A DNA stretch of 64,000 bases, taken from NCBI GenBank assembly GCA_965249685.1, contig CBDFMN010000003.1, forward strand, positions 806,001-870,000. Reading direction: 5' to 3'. Below the pieces are notes generated by a model. That model was not told where the DNA came from. It saw only the letters and a list, made by a program, of their open reading frames with translations, and searched no databases. The translations under genes were made by a program, and so were the position numbers. The stretch comes from RH-AL1 sp965249685 (GTDB lineage: Bacteria; Pseudomonadota; Alphaproteobacteria; Rhizobiales; Beijerinckiaceae). Shown one piece after another: positions 35,616 through 45,478 of this stretch. Every line of letters begins with the position of its first letter. Position 1 is the stretch's first letter.

Positions 35616-37181
35616 CTAGCCTGACGCGCGCCATCCGAAACCGGTCAGGTCGAGGCGTTCGCCCGTCGCAACCTGATTGCGGCCTCGCTCTTTAGCCTCG
35701 TAGAGCGCGAAGTCCGCAGCCTCGATGAGGGAGTGCGGGTCGCGGTCGACCACCGGCAAGCAGGCGGCCACGCCGATGCTGACCGTAAGGTGGCCAAACG
35801 GGCTGCGCGGGTGCGCCCACGCCAATTGCGCGACCGCCTCGCGAACAGCCTCGCCGACCTGGAGCGCGCCATCGAGGTCGGTGCCCGGCAGCAGGATCGC
35901 GAACTCCTCGCCGCCGAAACGCGCCACGAGGTCGGCCGGCCGGCGCACCGTGTCGCGCAGCGCGGCGGCCACCGCCTTGAGGGCCTCGTCTCCGCGCAGG
36001 TGACCATAGGTGTCGTTGTAGGATTTAAAGAAGTCGTTATCGACCATCAACAGCGCCATCGATCGACCCTCGCGCCCGGCGCGCGCCCATTCGGCTTGCA
36101 GCAGCTGATCGAAATGGCGTCGGTTCGCGAGATCGGTCATGCCATCCGTCACCGCGAGTGCGAGGAGGGCCGCTTCGGCCAGCGCGCGGCGGTGGAGTTC
36201 GCGACCGAGCGCCACCGCGAGAAGAATGATGAAAATGCTGAGGGTGGCGAAGCCGAGTGCCACGAATACCATTCGCCAACGCCACGTCGCGAGGAAGTCG
36301 CTCGTGGGAAGCCCCACGATCAGCATGATCGGGAGGTGATCGACGTAGCCGAAATGGTACAGCCGTTCGACGCCATCGATCGTCGAGACGCGACTGATCT
36401 CGCCAGACTGTCGCTGGACCATCTCGCGGTACAGCTCGGAATGCGTAAGGTCGCGTCCGATATCGACCAGCCGCGAGCGCATGAGGACAGTGCCGTCCTC
36501 GTGGACGAGCGTCATGACGCTGGCGTCGGGTAACCGCACTGTTCCAAAGAGCCTGACGAAATAGCCGAGCTTCAGGGTGCCGACGACGACCCCGGCGAAG
36601 CTGCCGTCGGGCTTTTCCAAGCGGCGGCTCAGCGCGATCGTCCACGATCCATCGTGGCCGTGGGCCTTGAAGGGATGACTGATGTAAAGACCCACGGGCG
36701 GAGCCTTGCCCGCATGGACGTTGAAATAGTCGCGGTCCGCGGCGCTGTAGCTCTCGGTCTGTTCAGCGCGCGAATCGGCGACGAGGAGGCCGTTGCGATC
36801 AAAGATGGCCAGCGCACCGAGCCCCGAGGCGTTGGCCGAGCGATCGAAGAGTGCCTTCTTCTGCATCGCGGTCGGCAGCGACATCACCGCCGGATCGGAA
36901 AACCCCTCTGCCGCAGCCTTTACGGACAGGTCGTAGAGCTCGATGGTGCGCGCGACGTTAAGGGAGACCAGCGCCTGCACGTTGCCCACGAAGGCGCCCG
37001 TGGACGCGCAGGCGTTCAGGTAGGATTCACACACGATCCCGGCGAAAAGCATCCATATCAGGAGGAGACTGAGGAGCAGCATGGTCGCGAAACGCCGGCC
37101 CGGGCCGCGCAAGGTCTCGTTCAACCTGCGGGTCGCAGCCGTGATGTAAGCCAGCATCGCCATCGTCGTTTCCTCGGCCAT
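35616..37181 (-). CDS. Membrane Cache-domain diguanylate cyclase
   Basis: A 521-residue c-di-GMP synthase. A membrane helix at about 28-50 is followed by a periplasmic double-Cache-type sensor (about 55-295, with FDRNGLLVADSR and DRDYFNVH...PVGLYIS) and a second helix at about 303-325. The GGDEF domain (about 340-505) has the active site GGEEF and an inhibitory I-site RPAD five residues before it, so product inhibition is likely. A second in-frame ATG six codons in is possible. It lies between pyrC' and plsY, interrupting a run that is usually contiguous. The ligand sensed is unknown. Confidence 0.92.
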   Translation of the reverse strand: MAEETTMAMLAYITAATRRLNETLRGPGRRFATMLLLSLLLIWMLFAGIVCESYLNACASTGAFVGNVQALVSLNVARTIELYDLSVKAAAEGFSDPAVMSLPTAMQKKALFDRSANASGLGALAIFDRNGLLVADSRAEQTESYSAADRDYFNVHAGKAPPVGLYISHPFKAHGHDGSWTIALSRRLEKPDGSFAGVVVGTLKLGYFVRLFGTVRLPDASVMTLVHEDGTVLMRSRLVDIGRDLTHSELYREMVQRQSGEISRVSTIDGVERLYHFGYVDHLPIMLIVGLPTSDFLATWRWRMVFVALGFATLSIFIILLAVALGRELHRRALAEAALLALAVTDGMTDLANRRHFDQLLQAEWARAGREGRSMALLMVDNDFFKSYNDTYGHLRGDEALKAVAAALRDTVRRPADLVARFGGEEFAILLPGTDLDGALQVGEAVREAVAQLAWAHPRSPFGHLTVSIGVAACLPVVDRDPHSLIEAADFALYEAKERGRNQVATGERLDLTGFGWRASG

Positions 37182-37328
37182 GACCTACTCTGCGAGCCTT
37201 AATTACTCGTGAAGAGCCGGCCGACCAGCTACGTTTGATGTAAGCTGGACGGGACGGGGTTAGGAAAAGCTTCCGGAGTATGCGATCTAGTCTTTACGAC
37301 GGCACCCAGGGAAAGGCTCCAGACCCTC

Positions 37329-38657
37329 TCAGCTTGGGACGATCGGGCGATCTGCGTAAACTACTTTCCCCGCGACGAGCGTGAGCTTGACCCGCCCTTC
37401 CATCCGCGCCCCTTCGAACGGCGTGTTCTTGCAGCGCGATCGCAGGGCGGCCGCCTGGACGATGTAGGGCTCCGTCGGGTCGAAGCGCACGAGATCGGCC
37501 GGTGCCCCCGGTCTGAGGCGCCCCTGCGGCAGGCGCAGGATGTCCGCGGGCCGGCTCGACAAGGCGGCGAGCAGGCGTGGTAGAGCCACCTGTCCCGATG
37601 CCGCGAGCCTCAGCGCCGCCGGCAGCATGGTCTCCAGGCCGATCGCGCCGGCGGCCGCCTCACCGAACGGCAGACGCTTGACCTCGACGTCCTGTGGGTC
37701 ATGGTCGGAGACCACCACGTCCACCAGGCCGGACGCCAGACCCTCGACTAGGGCGAGCCGATCCTCCTCCCCGCGCAGCGGCGGCGACACCTTCAGGAAG
37801 GTCCGGTAGTCGCCGATGTCATTCTCGTTCAAGGTCAGGTTGTTGATCGAGGCGCCGCAGGTCACGGGCAGACCGCGTGCCTTGGCGCGGGCGATGATGT
37901 CGAGGGAGGCGCGCGTCGAGACGAGCGGCGCGTGATAGCGCGCGCCGGTCAGGGCGACGAGCTGGATATCGCGCTCGAGCGCGATCGTCTCCGCCTCACG
38001 TGGGATACCGAGGAGACCGAGCCGGGAGGCGAACTCGCCTTCGTTCATCACCCCGTCGCGCGCCAGGTCCTGGTCTTCGGCGAAATGGATGACGAGCGCG
38101 TCGAAGTCGCGGGCGTAGAGCATGGCGCGGCGCATAATGCGCGCGCTGCGCAGCGAGCGCGTCCCCTCGCTGAAGGCGATGGCGCCCGCCTGTTGCAGCA
38201 GGCCAATCTCCGCCAGGTCCTCCCCGGCGAGGTTCCGCGTCAGCGCGGCGCAAGGCAGGATGCGGACGAGGCCGGTGTCTCGCGCCCGCCGAAGGAGGAA
38301 ATCGACCACGGCCGGATCGTCGACCGGCGGGTTGGTGTTGGGCAGCGCCAGGATGGAGGTGACCCCACCGGCGGCGGCGGCGGCTGTCGCGGTGGCGATC
38401 GTCTCGCGGTATTCCGCGCCCGGTTCGCCGACGAAGGCGTGCATGTCGATGAGGCCCGGCGCGAGGACATCGCCGCCGCAATCGATGAGGAGCGTCCCGG
38501 ACGGCAGGGCGGCGGCCGCCACCTGGCGTCCTGCCGCGCGGACAAGGCCGCCCTCGACTAGCACGCCGCCGTGCGTGTCGAGGCCGGTCGCGGGATCGAT
38601 GACCCGAGCGTTGACCAGGGCGAGCGGTGCGCTGGAGGGAGGGATCGCGCTACTCAT
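37329..38657 (-). CDS. pyrC: Dihydroorotase-like protein, probably non-catalytic (PyrC'/PyrX)
   Basis: A 442-residue amidohydrolase-fold protein of the dihydroorotase family (NARVIDPATGLD; APGLIDMHAFVGEPG; ALPNTNPPVDDP; CGASINNLTLNE; SDHDPQ). The HxH metal motif of active enzymes is altered to His73-Ala-Phe75, so at least one zinc ligand is lost. Such PyrC' proteins in Pseudomonas and others serve as structural partners of aspartate transcarbamoylase. Here pyrB lies 7 bases upstream, fitting that role. If it is inactive, the cell needs another dihydroorotase outside this window. Confidence 0.88.
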   Translation of the reverse strand: MSSAIPPSSAPLALVNARVIDPATGLDTHGGVLVEGGLVRAAGRQVAAAALPSGTLLIDCGGDVLAPGLIDMHAFVGEPGAEYRETIATATAAAAAGGVTSILALPNTNPPVDDPAVVDFLLRRARDTGLVRILPCAALTRNLAGEDLAEIGLLQQAGAIAFSEGTRSLRSARIMRRAMLYARDFDALVIHFAEDQDLARDGVMNEGEFASRLGLLGIPREAETIALERDIQLVALTGARYHAPLVSTRASLDIIARAKARGLPVTCGASINNLTLNENDIGDYRTFLKVSPPLRGEEDRLALVEGLASGLVDVVVSDHDPQDVEVKRLPFGEAAAGAIGLETMLPAALRLAASGQVALPRLLAALSSRPADILRLPQGRLRPGAPADLVRFDPTEPYIVQAAALRSRCKNTPFEGARMEGRVKLTLVAGKVVYADRPIVPS

Positions 38658-38664
38658 GGTCGGC

Positions 38665-39612
38665 TCACGTGTTCGGGAGGTGCTGGGCCAGGGCTTCCAG
38701 CACGGCCATGCGGACGGCGACTCCCATCTCGACCTGCTCGCGAATCAGGCTCTGAGCGCCGTCGGCAACCGTCGAGCTGATCTCCACGCCGCGGTTCATC
38801 GGGCCGGGATGCATGACCAGCGCATCGGGCTTGGCCCAGGCGAGCTTTTCCTCGTCGATGCCATAGAAGGCGAAATATTCCTTCATGGACGGCACGAAGC
38901 CGCCGTGCATCCGCTCTCGCTGAAGGCGGAGGGTCATGACGATGTCGGCATCGCGCAGTCCCTCGCGCATGTCGCGGAAGACGTCGACGCCCATGGTCTC
39001 GATGCCCACCGGCAGAAGAGTGGAGGGCGCGACCACGCGGACGCGCGCCCCCATGCGGGCCAGCAGGATGATGTTCGAGCGTGCCACGCGCGAGTGGAGG
39101 ATGTCGCCGCAGATGGCGACGACGAGGCCGGCGATGCGCCCCTTGTTGCGGCGGATCGTCAACGCGTCGAGGAGTGCTTGCGTGGGATGCTCGTGCGCCC
39201 CGTCGCCGGCGTTGACGACCGAGCAGTCGATCTTGCGCGCGAGCAGGTGGACGGCCCCGGCCTGGTCGTGGCGGACAACGATGATGTCGGGCCGCATGGC
39301 GTTCAGGGTGATCGCCGTGTCGATCAGCGTCTCGCCCTTCTTCACGCTGGAGGTCGCTACCGACATGTTCATGACGTCGGCGCCGAGACGCTTGCCCGCG
39401 AGCTCGAAGGAGGCCTGGGTGCGGGTCGAGGACTCGAAGAACAGGTTGATCTGCGTGCGGCCGCGCAGGGTCGAGCGTTTCTTCTCGATCTGGCGCGACA
39501 CGGCCACCGCCTCCTCGGCCATGTCGAGAAGTGCGTTGATGTCGGCGGCCTCGAGGCCGTCGATGCCGAGCAGATGCCGGCTTTGAAGGAGGGGCTTGGA
39601 GGGGCTGGGCAT
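38665..39612 (-). CDS. pyrB: Aspartate carbamoyltransferase catalytic subunit
   Basis: Second step of de novo pyrimidine synthesis, 315 residues. The carbamoyl-phosphate motif FFESSTRTQASFE, the GDGAHEHPTQALLD segment, and the aspartate-binding LRLQRERM and HPGPMNRGVEI are all present. It is 7 bases upstream of the dihydroorotase-like gene and divergent from topA across 149 bases. No pyrI is present, consistent with the pyrB-pyrC' type of complex. Confidence 0.96.
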   Translation of the reverse strand: MPSPSKPLLQSRHLLGIDGLEAADINALLDMAEEAVAVSRQIEKKRSTLRGRTQINLFFESSTRTQASFELAGKRLGADVMNMSVATSSVKKGETLIDTAITLNAMRPDIIVVRHDQAGAVHLLARKIDCSVVNAGDGAHEHPTQALLDALTIRRNKGRIAGLVVAICGDILHSRVARSNIILLARMGARVRVVAPSTLLPVGIETMGVDVFRDMREGLRDADIVMTLRLQRERMHGGFVPSMKEYFAFYGIDEEKLAWAKPDALVMHPGPMNRGVEISSTVADGAQSLIREQVEMGVAVRMAVLEALAQHLPNT

Positions 39613-39761
39613 CGCCTGACGGTCTATCGGGACGGTGGGCGCGGAGTCAAAGGTTGGCGTTTGGGCTCGTCACGCTCCATATGCCAGTCGCGGAACGGAA
39701 TTTGCGGATCGATCCGTGATACGCTCGGCGCAAGTCGGGCAGCTGTAAGGAAACGTGCAGG

Positions 39762-42599
39762 ATGGATGTCGTCATCGTCGAGTCGCCGGCAAAGGCCAAG
39801 ACGATCAACAAGTACCTGGGGAAGAACTTCGAGGTCTACGCGTCCTACGGCCATATCCGCGACCTGCCATCGAAGGATGGGTCCGTCGATCCCGACGCCG
39901 ACTTCTCGATGATCTGGGACGTGGACACCAAGTCGGCGAAGCGGATGAGTGACATCGCCAGGGCCGTCAAGGGCGCCGACCGCCTGATCCTGGCGACCGA
40001 TCCGGACCGGGAGGGCGAGGCGATCTCCTGGCATGTGCTGGAGGTTCTGAAAGCCAAGAAGGTCCTGAAGGACACGACGGTGCAGCGCGTCGCCTTCAAC
40101 GCCATCACCAAGTCCGCCATCCTGGAAGCCATGTCGAAGCCGCGCGAGATCGACGCCGGTCTAGTCGATGCCTATCTGGCGCGTCGCGCGCTCGACTACC
40201 TCGTCGGCTTCACGCTCTCCCCCGTGCTGTGGCGCAAGCTGCCAGGTGCGCGCTCGGCCGGGCGGGTGCAGTCGGTGACGCTGCGGCTGATCTGCGAGCG
40301 CGAGCTGGAGATCGAGAAGTTCGTCAAGCGCGAGTACTGGTCGCTGCAGGCGGCGCTGAAGACGGCGCTCGGCGCGCCGTTCGTCGCCCGCCTCGTCGGC
40401 GCGGATGGCGAGAAGCTCGGGCGGCTCGATGTCGGTACGGCCGAGCGGGCGCACGGGCTGCGCGATGCGCTGGAGCAGGCGACGTTCGTCGTGGCGAAGG
40501 TCGAGGCCAAGCCAGCGCGCCGCAACCCCTCGCCACCCTTCACGACCTCGACGATGCAGCAGGAGGCCTCGCGCAAGCTCGGCTTTGCGCCATCCAAGAC
40601 CATGCAGCTCGCCCAACGCCTGTACGAAGGCGTCGACGTCGGGGGCGAGACGGTCGGTATCATCACCTACATGCGGACGGACGGCGTCGACATGGCGCCC
40701 GAAGCCGTGACCGGTGCCCGAAGCGTCATCGCCAAGGAGTTCGGCGAGCGCTATGTGCCGAAGGTCGCGCGCAAATACACGGTCAAGGCGAAGAATGCCC
40801 AGGAGGCCCACGAGGCGGTGCGCCCCACCGACCTGGCGCGGCTTCCCAAGCACGTCCTCCGCACGGTGGATGGCGACCTGGCCAAGCTCTATGACCTGAT
40901 CTGGACGCGCACAATCGCCAGCCAGATGGAATCGGCCGAGCTGGAGCGCACGACCGTCGACATCGTCGGCCGCAGCGGGGATCGCATGCTCGACCTGCGC
41001 GCCAACGGCCAGGTGGTCCGTTTCGACGGGTTCCTCAAGCTCTACCAGGAAGGCCGCGACGATCCATCACCCGATTCGGCGGACGCGGACGAGGGGGACC
41101 GCCTGCCGCCCATGGCGGAGCGCGACCGGCTCGCGAAGGAGAAGATCGAGGCCGACCAGCACTTCACCGAGCCGCCGCCGCGCTTTACCGAGGCGACGAT
41201 CATCAAGCGGATGGAAGAACTCGGCATCGGCCGCCCCTCCACCTATGACGCGACGGTCCAGACGCTGAAGGCGCGCGAATACGTCCGCCTCGACAAGAAG
41301 CGCCTCGTTCCCGAGGACAAGGGCCGGCTCGTCGTCGCTTTCCTCGAAAGCTTCTTTACGCGCTACGTCGGGTATGACTTCACCGCCGACCTGGAGGAAA
41401 AGCTCGATCGGATCTCCAACAACGAGATCGAGTGGAAGCAGGTGCTCCGCGACTTCTGGCTCGAGTTCTCGCACGCGGTCGCCGGTACCAAGGACCTGCG
41501 CACCACCGAGGTGCTCGACAACCTTAACGAGGTGCTGGGGCCGCACATCTTCCCGCAGCGGGACGACGGCTCGGAGCCTCGCTCCTGCACCGTCTGCGGC
41601 ACCGGCAAGCTCTCCTTGAAGCTGGGGAAGTTCGGCGCCTTCATCGGCTGCTCGAACTATCCCGAATGCAAGTTCACCCGCCAGCTCAACACCGGTGGGG
41701 AGACTAGCGACGCGGCGGAGCAGGTGGGCACCAAGGTGCTCGGGCTCGACGCCGCCAGCGGGCTGGAGGTCACGTTGCGGGACGGGCGTTTTGGCCCCTA
41801 CATCCAGCTCGGCGAGGGCGAGAAGCCCAAGCGCTCGTCGTTACCCAAGGATTTGGCTCCGGGCGATGTGACCTTGGATCAGGCGACCGCCCTCCTCTCC
41901 CTGCCGCGCGAGGTGGCGAAACACCCGGAGAGCAAGGAGCCGATCCTCGCGGCGCTCGGGCGCTACGGACCCTACGTGCAGCACGCCAAGACCTACGCGA
42001 ACCTCGGGCCCGACGACGACGTGCTGACGATCGGCGGCAACCGGGCGATCGACCTCATCATCGCCAAGGAGAGCGGGCTGACCGGCCGGCGCTTCGGTGC
42101 GGACGCGACACCAGGCAAGGTTCTGGGCGAACACCCCGACGGCGGCCCCGTCACGATCAAGGCCGGCCGATACGGGCCCTATGTCGCCCACGGCAAGGTC
42201 AATGCCACCCTGCCGAAGGAGGCCGACCCGACGACGCTGACGCTCGAAGGCGCGGTCGCGCTGCTCAACGCGCGGGCGAGCGCCGGCAGCGTCACACAGG
42301 GTCGGCTCCTCGGCGAACATCCCTCGGGCGGACCGATCACCGTGCGCCAGGGTCGCTTTGGCCCCTACGTCAACCACGGCAAGACCAATGCGACGCTCGT
42401 GCGCGACATGTCGGCGGAGACCCTGACGCTCGAGGAGGCCATCCGCCTCATCGAAGACAAGGAGGGAGCGGGGCCGAAGAAGAAGGTGGCCGCCAAGCCG
42501 GCGAAAACGGCGGCGCGGGCCACCAAACCCGCCGTCAAGAAGGCATCCTCCAAGAAAACGCCCACCAGGCCGGCGGCGAAAAAAGCGAAATCGGCTTGA
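39762..42599 (+). CDS. topA: DNA topoisomerase I
   Basis: Type IA topoisomerase relaxing negative supercoils, 945 residues. The TOPRIM domain at 1-140 has ESPAKAKTI and DPDREGE. The catalytic tyrosine is Tyr303 in ITYMRTDG. One four-cysteine zinc ribbon (CTVCGTGKL...CSNYPEC, about 608-640) is followed by several TOPRIM_C repeats of the type RFGPYV.HGK (about 665-895). The tail is rich in Lys/Ala. A Shine-Dalgarno-like AAGGAAA precedes the ATG. Its TGA overlaps the rnr start. Confidence 0.97.
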   Translation: MDVVIVESPAKAKTINKYLGKNFEVYASYGHIRDLPSKDGSVDPDADFSMIWDVDTKSAKRMSDIARAVKGADRLILATDPDREGEAISWHVLEVLKAKKVLKDTTVQRVAFNAITKSAILEAMSKPREIDAGLVDAYLARRALDYLVGFTLSPVLWRKLPGARSAGRVQSVTLRLICERELEIEKFVKREYWSLQAALKTALGAPFVARLVGADGEKLGRLDVGTAERAHGLRDALEQATFVVAKVEAKPARRNPSPPFTTSTMQQEASRKLGFAPSKTMQLAQRLYEGVDVGGETVGIITYMRTDGVDMAPEAVTGARSVIAKEFGERYVPKVARKYTVKAKNAQEAHEAVRPTDLARLPKHVLRTVDGDLAKLYDLIWTRTIASQMESAELERTTVDIVGRSGDRMLDLRANGQVVRFDGFLKLYQEGRDDPSPDSADADEGDRLPPMAERDRLAKEKIEADQHFTEPPPRFTEATIIKRMEELGIGRPSTYDATVQTLKAREYVRLDKKRLVPEDKGRLVVAFLESFFTRYVGYDFTADLEEKLDRISNNEIEWKQVLRDFWLEFSHAVAGTKDLRTTEVLDNLNEVLGPHIFPQRDDGSEPRSCTVCGTGKLSLKLGKFGAFIGCSNYPECKFTRQLNTGGETSDAAEQVGTKVLGLDAASGLEVTLRDGRFGPYIQLGEGEKPKRSSLPKDLAPGDVTLDQATALLSLPREVAKHPESKEPILAALGRYGPYVQHAKTYANLGPDDDVLTIGGNRAIDLIIAKESGLTGRRFGADATPGKVLGEHPDGGPVTIKAGRYGPYVAHGKVNATLPKEADPTTLTLEGAVALLNARASAGSVTQGRLLGEHPSGGPITVRQGRFGPYVNHGKTNATLVRDMSAETLTLEEAIRLIEDKEGAGPKKKVAAKPAKTAARATKPAVKKASSKKTPTRPAAKKAKSA

Positions 42600-44932
42600 A
42601 GAAGACTCGCGCGGCGCCCGCGCCTGTTTCCCCCACCCTGCCCTCCCGCGACGACATCCTCGCGTTCATCGCGCGGGAGCGGAGCGTCGCGGGCGAGCGG
42701 GCGCCGCCGATCAAGATCGGCAAGCGGGAGATCGCGCGCGCCTTCGGGATCACCGGCAACGACAAAATCGGTCTGAAGCAGATCCTGAAGGAGATGGAGG
42801 CCGAAGGCGCGATCGCCAGCCGTCGCAAAGGTCTGACGAAGGCGGACCGGCTTGCTCCCGTCGTGCTGGCGGACGTGTTCTCGCGTGATCGCGACGGCGA
42901 CCTGCTGGCGAAACCCTGCGACTGGGACGAGGCGCAAGGGCCGGTGCCGACGATCGTGATCGACACGCCGCGTCGCCCCAGGCTCGGCACGCCGATGCCG
43001 GGTGTCGGCGACCGCGCCCTGCTCCGCACGGAGCCCAACCCCGATGCGGGGGGGACGGAGCCCGCCTACACCGGCCGCGTCGTCAAGCTTATCGACAGGG
43101 CGCGCGCGTCGATCCTGGGAATCTATCGCAGCCTGCCTGCGGGCGGAGGCCAGGTCTGGCCCGTCGACAAGAAGGCGTCGCACAAAGGCGCGCTCGCGGT
43201 GCGCGCCGGCGACGAAGGCGATGCGAGCGACGGCGATTTGGTGACGGTCGAGCCTGCGCGCGGCGGCCGCTTCGGCTTGCCCCTAGCCAAGGTGACGGAG
43301 CGCATCGGCGCCTTCGCGAGCGAGAAGGCGGTAAGCCTCATCGCCATCCACGCGCACGGTATTCCCAACGTGTTCCGGCCGGAGACCCTCGCCGAGGCGG
43401 AGGCGGCGAAGCCGATGCGTCTCACCGGCCGCGAGGACTGGCGCGACCTGCCGCTCATCACCATCGATCCCGCCGACGCGAAGGACCACGACGACGCGGT
43501 CCACGCCCGTCTCGACGACGATCCCGGCAATCCCGGCGGCCACGTGCTGAGCGTGGCGATCGCCGACGTCGCCGCCTATGTGCGGCCTCGCTCCGCCCTC
43601 GACCGCGAGGCGCTGGAGCGCGGCAACTCCGTCTACTTTCCCGACCGCGTCGTGCCGATGCTGCCCGAGCGCATTTCCAACGACCTCTGCTCCCTGCGGC
43701 CGGACGAGGATCGCCCCGCGCTGGCGATGCGGATGGTGATCGACGCGGACGGCAAAAAATTGCGACAGACGCTGCACCGCGTGATGATGCGTTCGGCTGC
43801 GAAGCTCTCCTATGAACGCGCGCAGGCGGGCATCGATGGCGCGCCGGACGCCGAGGTGGCGGCGATCCTGGAGCCGGTGCTGCGGCCGCTCTACGCCGCC
43901 TATGCCGCGCTGAAGGTCGAGCGGGAAAACCGCCAGCCGCTCGATCTCGACCTGCCCGAGCGCAAAATCCGTCTCAAGCCGGACGGAACGGTCGACCGCG
44001 TGAGCGTGCCGCCGCGTCTCGACGCGCACCGCCTGATCGAGGAGTTCATGATCCTCGCCAACGTCGCCGCGGCCGAGCTGCTGGAGGAGAAACGCCAGCC
44101 GCTGATCTACCGCGCCCATGCCGAGCCGAGCGTCGAGAAGCTGCACAACCTCGGCGAGTTCCTGGTGACTGTCGGGATCAAGCTCGCCAAGGGTCAGGTG
44201 CTGACGCCAGGCCGCTTCAACGGCATCCTGGCCCAGGTGCGCGGTAGCGAGCACGAGCAGATCGTCAACGACGTGGTACTGCGCTCGCAGGCGCAGGCGG
44301 AGTACACCGCCGACAATTACGGGCATTTCGGCCTGCACCTGCGCCGCTACGCGCATTTCACCTCGCCTATCCGGCGCTACGCCGACCTCGTGGTCCATCG
44401 CGCGCTGATCCGCGCCCTACGGCTCGGCGACGATGGGCTCCCCGACCTGGCGCCCGACGCGCTCGCTGAGACCGCGACGCGCATCTCGGTCACGGAGCGT
44501 CGGGCGATGCTCGCCGAGCGCGAGACGGTGGATCGGCTGATCGCAGCCCACCTCGCCGACAAGATCGGCGAGATCTTCCCAGGCCGCATCGCCGGCGTGA
44601 CGCGCGCGGGCCTTTTCGTGAAGCTGGAAGAGACAGGTGCCGACGGCTTCGTGCCCGCCGCGACGATCGGCACGGAGTTCTACCGCTACGAAGAGGCGCT
44701 GCACGCACTCGTCGGTTCGCGGAGCGGCGAGGCTTACCGGCTCGGGGACCGCGTGACGGTGAAGCTCGCCGAGGCCGCGCCATTTGCCGGAGCGCTGCGC
44801 TTCGCGCTCGTCGAAGGGCGCGCTCCAGGCGAGTCCGGCCGATCGTTTTCGGCGGTCAAGCGCGGGGCGGCGCGCGCGTTCAAGGCGCCGCGTGACGTTA
44901 GGTCCAATCGATCGCGGCGACGAAAAGGTTAA
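42596..44932 (+). CDS. rnr: Ribonuclease R
   Basis: Processive 3'-5' exoribonuclease (RNB family) for structured RNA, 778 residues. It has an N-terminal winged-helix region (about 15-75), cold-shock OB domains, the RNB catalytic domain with ITIDPADAKDHDDAV supplying the metal aspartates, a C-terminal S1 domain (about 655-740), and a basic tail. The start is TTG at 42596, sharing bases with the topA stop (TTGA), so it is translated by re-initiation. A topA-rnr pair is standard in Hyphomicrobiales. Confidence 0.95.
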   Translation: MKKTRAAPAPVSPTLPSRDDILAFIARERSVAGERAPPIKIGKREIARAFGITGNDKIGLKQILKEMEAEGAIASRRKGLTKADRLAPVVLADVFSRDRDGDLLAKPCDWDEAQGPVPTIVIDTPRRPRLGTPMPGVGDRALLRTEPNPDAGGTEPAYTGRVVKLIDRARASILGIYRSLPAGGGQVWPVDKKASHKGALAVRAGDEGDASDGDLVTVEPARGGRFGLPLAKVTERIGAFASEKAVSLIAIHAHGIPNVFRPETLAEAEAAKPMRLTGREDWRDLPLITIDPADAKDHDDAVHARLDDDPGNPGGHVLSVAIADVAAYVRPRSALDREALERGNSVYFPDRVVPMLPERISNDLCSLRPDEDRPALAMRMVIDADGKKLRQTLHRVMMRSAAKLSYERAQAGIDGAPDAEVAAILEPVLRPLYAAYAALKVERENRQPLDLDLPERKIRLKPDGTVDRVSVPPRLDAHRLIEEFMILANVAAAELLEEKRQPLIYRAHAEPSVEKLHNLGEFLVTVGIKLAKGQVLTPGRFNGILAQVRGSEHEQIVNDVVLRSQAQAEYTADNYGHFGLHLRRYAHFTSPIRRYADLVVHRALIRALRLGDDGLPDLAPDALAETATRISVTERRAMLAERETVDRLIAAHLADKIGEIFPGRIAGVTRAGLFVKLEETGADGFVPAATIGTEFYRYEEALHALVGSRSGEAYRLGDRVTVKLAEAAPFAGALRFALVEGRAPGESGRSFSAVKRGAARAFKAPRDVRSNRSRRRKG

Positions 44933-44971
44933 GGTCCATCGAGGGTTAGAGACAACTAAAAAGACACGGTC

Positions 44972-45442
44972 ATGGTCGAGGATTGTACTCTTGGGGCGGC
45001 GAACGGCGACGTGCGGCCTCGGCCTCGCGACACCTGGACATCAATCTTGCGCGGCCTGCGCGGGCGCTGTCCTGCCTGCGGCGAGGGTCGCATCCTGAGC
45101 GCTTACCTGACCGTCAACGACCGCTGCCCCGCGTGCGGTGAGGAACTGTACCATCACCGAGCTGACGACTTCCCGCCCTACATCACCATCCTCGTGGTCG
45201 GCCATGTCCTCGGCGCGATGATGTTCACGGTCGATGATCTCTGGCCCGAACTGCCGATCGCATTTCATTATGTGACATGGCCGCTGCTCTGCATCCTCCT
45301 CTCGCTCTTGCTGTTGCCGGTATTCAAAGGCGGCTTGATCGCTTATCAGTGGGCGCTGCGAATGCACGGGTTCGAGACGGCGCATGCCGTCGCAGGCGAC
45401 CACGAGCAGGACCGTCCGGTCTCCCATCAGTCCGCGGCCTGA
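44972..45442 (+). CDS. DUF983 membrane protein
   Basis: A 156-residue protein with two CxxC knuckles near the N terminus (RCPACGEGRI and RCPACGEELY), which probably bind zinc. Two membrane helices follow at about 74-92 and 103-125 (ITILVVGHVLGAMMF; LLCILLSLLLLPVFKG). DUF983 genes follow rnr in many alphaproteobacteria, and a role in cytochrome oxidase biogenesis has been suggested for relatives. Function here is unknown. It starts 39 bases after rnr. Confidence 0.88.
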   Translation: MVEDCTLGAANGDVRPRPRDTWTSILRGLRGRCPACGEGRILSAYLTVNDRCPACGEELYHHRADDFPPYITILVVGHVLGAMMFTVDDLWPELPIAFHYVTWPLLCILLSLLLLPVFKGGLIAYQWALRMHGFETAHAVAGDHEQDRPVSHQSAA

Positions 45443-45478
45443 GCCGTCTAGGGCCGCGCCCAGCGAAAGCGTCGATCG

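Noticed and set aside
37215..37245. Imperfect inverted repeat CCAGCT / AGCTGG between the GGDEF gene and pyrC'
   Set aside because: Six-base arms, 12-base loop, no T tract. Too weak to call.
38122..39912. 596-codon plus-strand open frame across pyrC'/pyrB
   Set aside because: Antisense shadow ending inside topA, with no family features.
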